Part shown: positions 33,911 through 34,776 of the stretch, piece after piece
Position numbering within the stretch: position 1 is the first letter of the stretch
Layout: every line of letters starts with the position of its first letter
NCBI GenBank assembly: GCA_900553865.1
Contig: USFC01000006.1
Span: forward strand, 1-34,776
Reading direction: 5' to 3'
DNA from: an uncultured Clostridium sp.
GTDB taxonomy: Bacteria > Bacillota > Clostridia > TANB77 > CAG-508
Length of the DNA: 34,776 nucleotides
Notes under the pieces: generated by a model
What the model was told of the DNA's origin: nothing
The model's database searches: none
Seen by the model: only the letters and a program-made list of their open reading frames with translations
Program-made: the position numbers and the translations under genes

Positions 33911-33944
33911 TTGGGATAGTCGCAATAATTCGCAACTATCCCAA
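33911..33944. terminator. Terminator between convergent DUF2971 and mobilization genes
   Basis: TTGGGATAGT (33911-33920) pairs perfectly with ACTATCCCAA (33935-33944) around a 14-nt loop, followed on the + strand by CTCTTTATT. It is the only strong hairpin in the 129-bp gap between the two facing genes and could serve both. Confidence 0.6.
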
Positions 33945-33991
33945 CTCTTTATTGAAATATTGGAGATTAGTGATAATATACAAATGCAGAA

Positions 33992-34764
33992 TCACCTTCT
34001 CCTATAACTTTTCTTCTCATTCAACTTCTTTACCGCTCCTATCGCAAACATCAAACACCTCCTCCGATAGGCTTCTTCCTCTTCGTCTGGTCTGCGGCCG
34101 TCCCATGGAAGGTCGGAGATGGAGCCACCGCCACCGGAGGAAATCGGTATAGGTTGTCCACCGATGAGTGCATCGATAACGGCGAAAATCAAATTGCGCA
34201 CCGATGGTATAGCCAACTGTTCAAGCAACGTATTTAACTCTGATTCCAAACTTTTGTTTGTGTCAGAAAGGGATTTGTTCTCCCGTCTCAGTTGATAAAG
34301 CTCTCCATAATCCGCCAATACATTACGCTGGGCGGCTTCAACCTGCCGTGCCGCATCATTTCTGTACAGGGACTCTATCTTGTGGACAATTTCGGTAAAC
34401 TGCTTGGCAATACGTTGGTTCTGCCGTTCAACCCATTTATCAGTACCGAATAAAGGTACTTTCTCGGTAATTTGCGGTGGCGTGAAATCTACCTTGTGAT
34501 TGCGGAACGGCTGGACAACAGAACGGACTTTTGCCGCATCTGCGGTCAGTCGTTCCAGTTCCTGCTCCTTTATGTGGAGCTTGTCGGTCTTGTCTTCAAG
34601 TTTGGTCTGATACTCGGCAATGAATTTCTGTATATTTGCTTTCTGAGCCTCATACCTGTCGAGTGTAATCCTGCCGGAAGCCAGTTCCTTTTCCGCCTCT
34701 TCAAGCTGCAGCCTATAACTGAAAATTTTTGATTCCAGATGCCGCATCATGGATTGAAGCCCCT
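33992..34764 (-). CDS. C-terminal part of a Bacteroidota-type mobilization protein (relaxase tail), truncated by the contig end
   Basis: About 256 visible residues on the - strand, open at the window's right end. Most of it is a long charged coiled coil (FSYRLQLEEAEKELASGR, then RRENKSLSDTNKSLESEL). The end is a Gly-rich linker (SSGGGGSISDLPWDG), an acidic stretch (RRPDEEEEAYRRR) and a basic tail. This layout is typical of the C-terminus of Bacteroides MobV-like/BmgA-type mobilization proteins; the catalytic relaxase domain would lie further right. The MM pair at 34750 is not a convincing start: the only upstream in-frame stop (34765-34763) uses an adapter base. GC is clearly higher than in hsdS. 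Confidence 0.62.
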
Positions 34765-34776
34765 AGATCGGAAGAG
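34765..34776 (+). other. Illumina adapter remnant at contig end
   Basis: The last 12 bases, AGATCGGAAGAG, are identical to the start of the standard Illumina TruSeq adapter. They should not be read as genomic sequence. Confidence 0.93.

Noticed and set aside
33859..34152. 97-residue + strand reading frame after DUF2971
   Set aside because: Its first 40 residues read through the convergent terminator and the rest is antisense to the mobilization gene; Ser/Arg-rich with no family pattern and no ribosome site.
34472..34732. 86-residue + strand reading frame near the right end
   Set aside because: Lies wholly antisense to the coiled-coil mobilization gene, whose codon pattern is clearly the real one.
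1..34776. CRISPR array, tRNA, rRNA or transposase genes
   Set aside because: Looked for regular repeat-spacer spacing, tRNA-like CCA ends with paired arms, and transposase motifs; none was seen by eye.

Overview
The window has two parts that probably come from different organisms. Positions 1 to about 31,015 are very AT-rich. Arginine is almost always AGA, nearly all genes have good Shine-Dalgarno sites, and every gene is on the + strand. The gene content (short FtsY, UPF0182, DUF5665, prepilin-like LRR protein, QueH) fits a low-GC, probably uncultured, Clostridia-type Firmicute. From about 31,015 to 34,764 the base composition jumps (hand count: about 24% GC in 30721-31020, about 45% in 31021-31320). 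Arginine codons become CGN, Shine-Dalgarno sites disappear, and the genes (RhuM, HsdS, DUF2971, mobilization protein tail) look like a Bacteroidota mobile or defence region. The switch lies inside the rhuM reading frame. The last 12 bases match the start of the Illumina TruSeq adapter, so the right end is a raw contig end and a chimeric join must be considered.

Layout of the left part. A BspA-like LRR protein with a prepilin-type N-terminus (449-2374) is followed by ftsY, a UPF0182 membrane protein and a small DUF5665 protein. A terminator/promoter pair at 6898-6952 then opens a run of 14 tightly packed genes (6995-23239): pgsA, GT2, Wzm and Wzt, an MBL-fold protein, GT2, a methyltransferase/kinase-like/coiled-coil protein, a GT2-GT4 fusion of WsaF type, a double GT2, a DUF2142 membrane protein, a DPM1-like GT2, DUF2304, a Wzx-type flippase and another GT2. 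A second promoter precedes rmlD-rmlA-rmlB. After a strong terminator, a third promoter drives a GtrB-like GT2, ruvB, a GT-C-like membrane protein and queH.

How it fits together (inference). The locus looks like a factory for a rhamnose-containing cell-wall polysaccharide. The rml genes supply dTDP-L-rhamnose, although rmlC is not in the window. The GT2 and WsaF-type enzymes build the chain, and Wzm/Wzt export it. The extended Wzt C-terminus, together with the WbdD-like order methyltransferase, kinase-like domain, coiled coil and basic tail in 12875-14551, suggests that chains are capped and measured before export, as in E. coli O8/O9a. The adjacent quartet DUF2142, DPM1-like GT2, DUF2304 and Wzx matches in kind the GacL/GacI/GacJ/GacK side-chain module of the group A Streptococcus carbohydrate. 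One locus would thus combine a Gram-negative-style capping and ruler device with a streptococcal-style decoration module. This is the most interesting system I can see here.

The right part holds a RhuM-HsdS-DUF2971 cluster facing a truncated mobilization gene on the opposite strand. Two related palindromes lie between rhuM and hsdS, and a terminator lies between the convergent genes. No rRNA, tRNA, CRISPR array or transposase gene was recognised.
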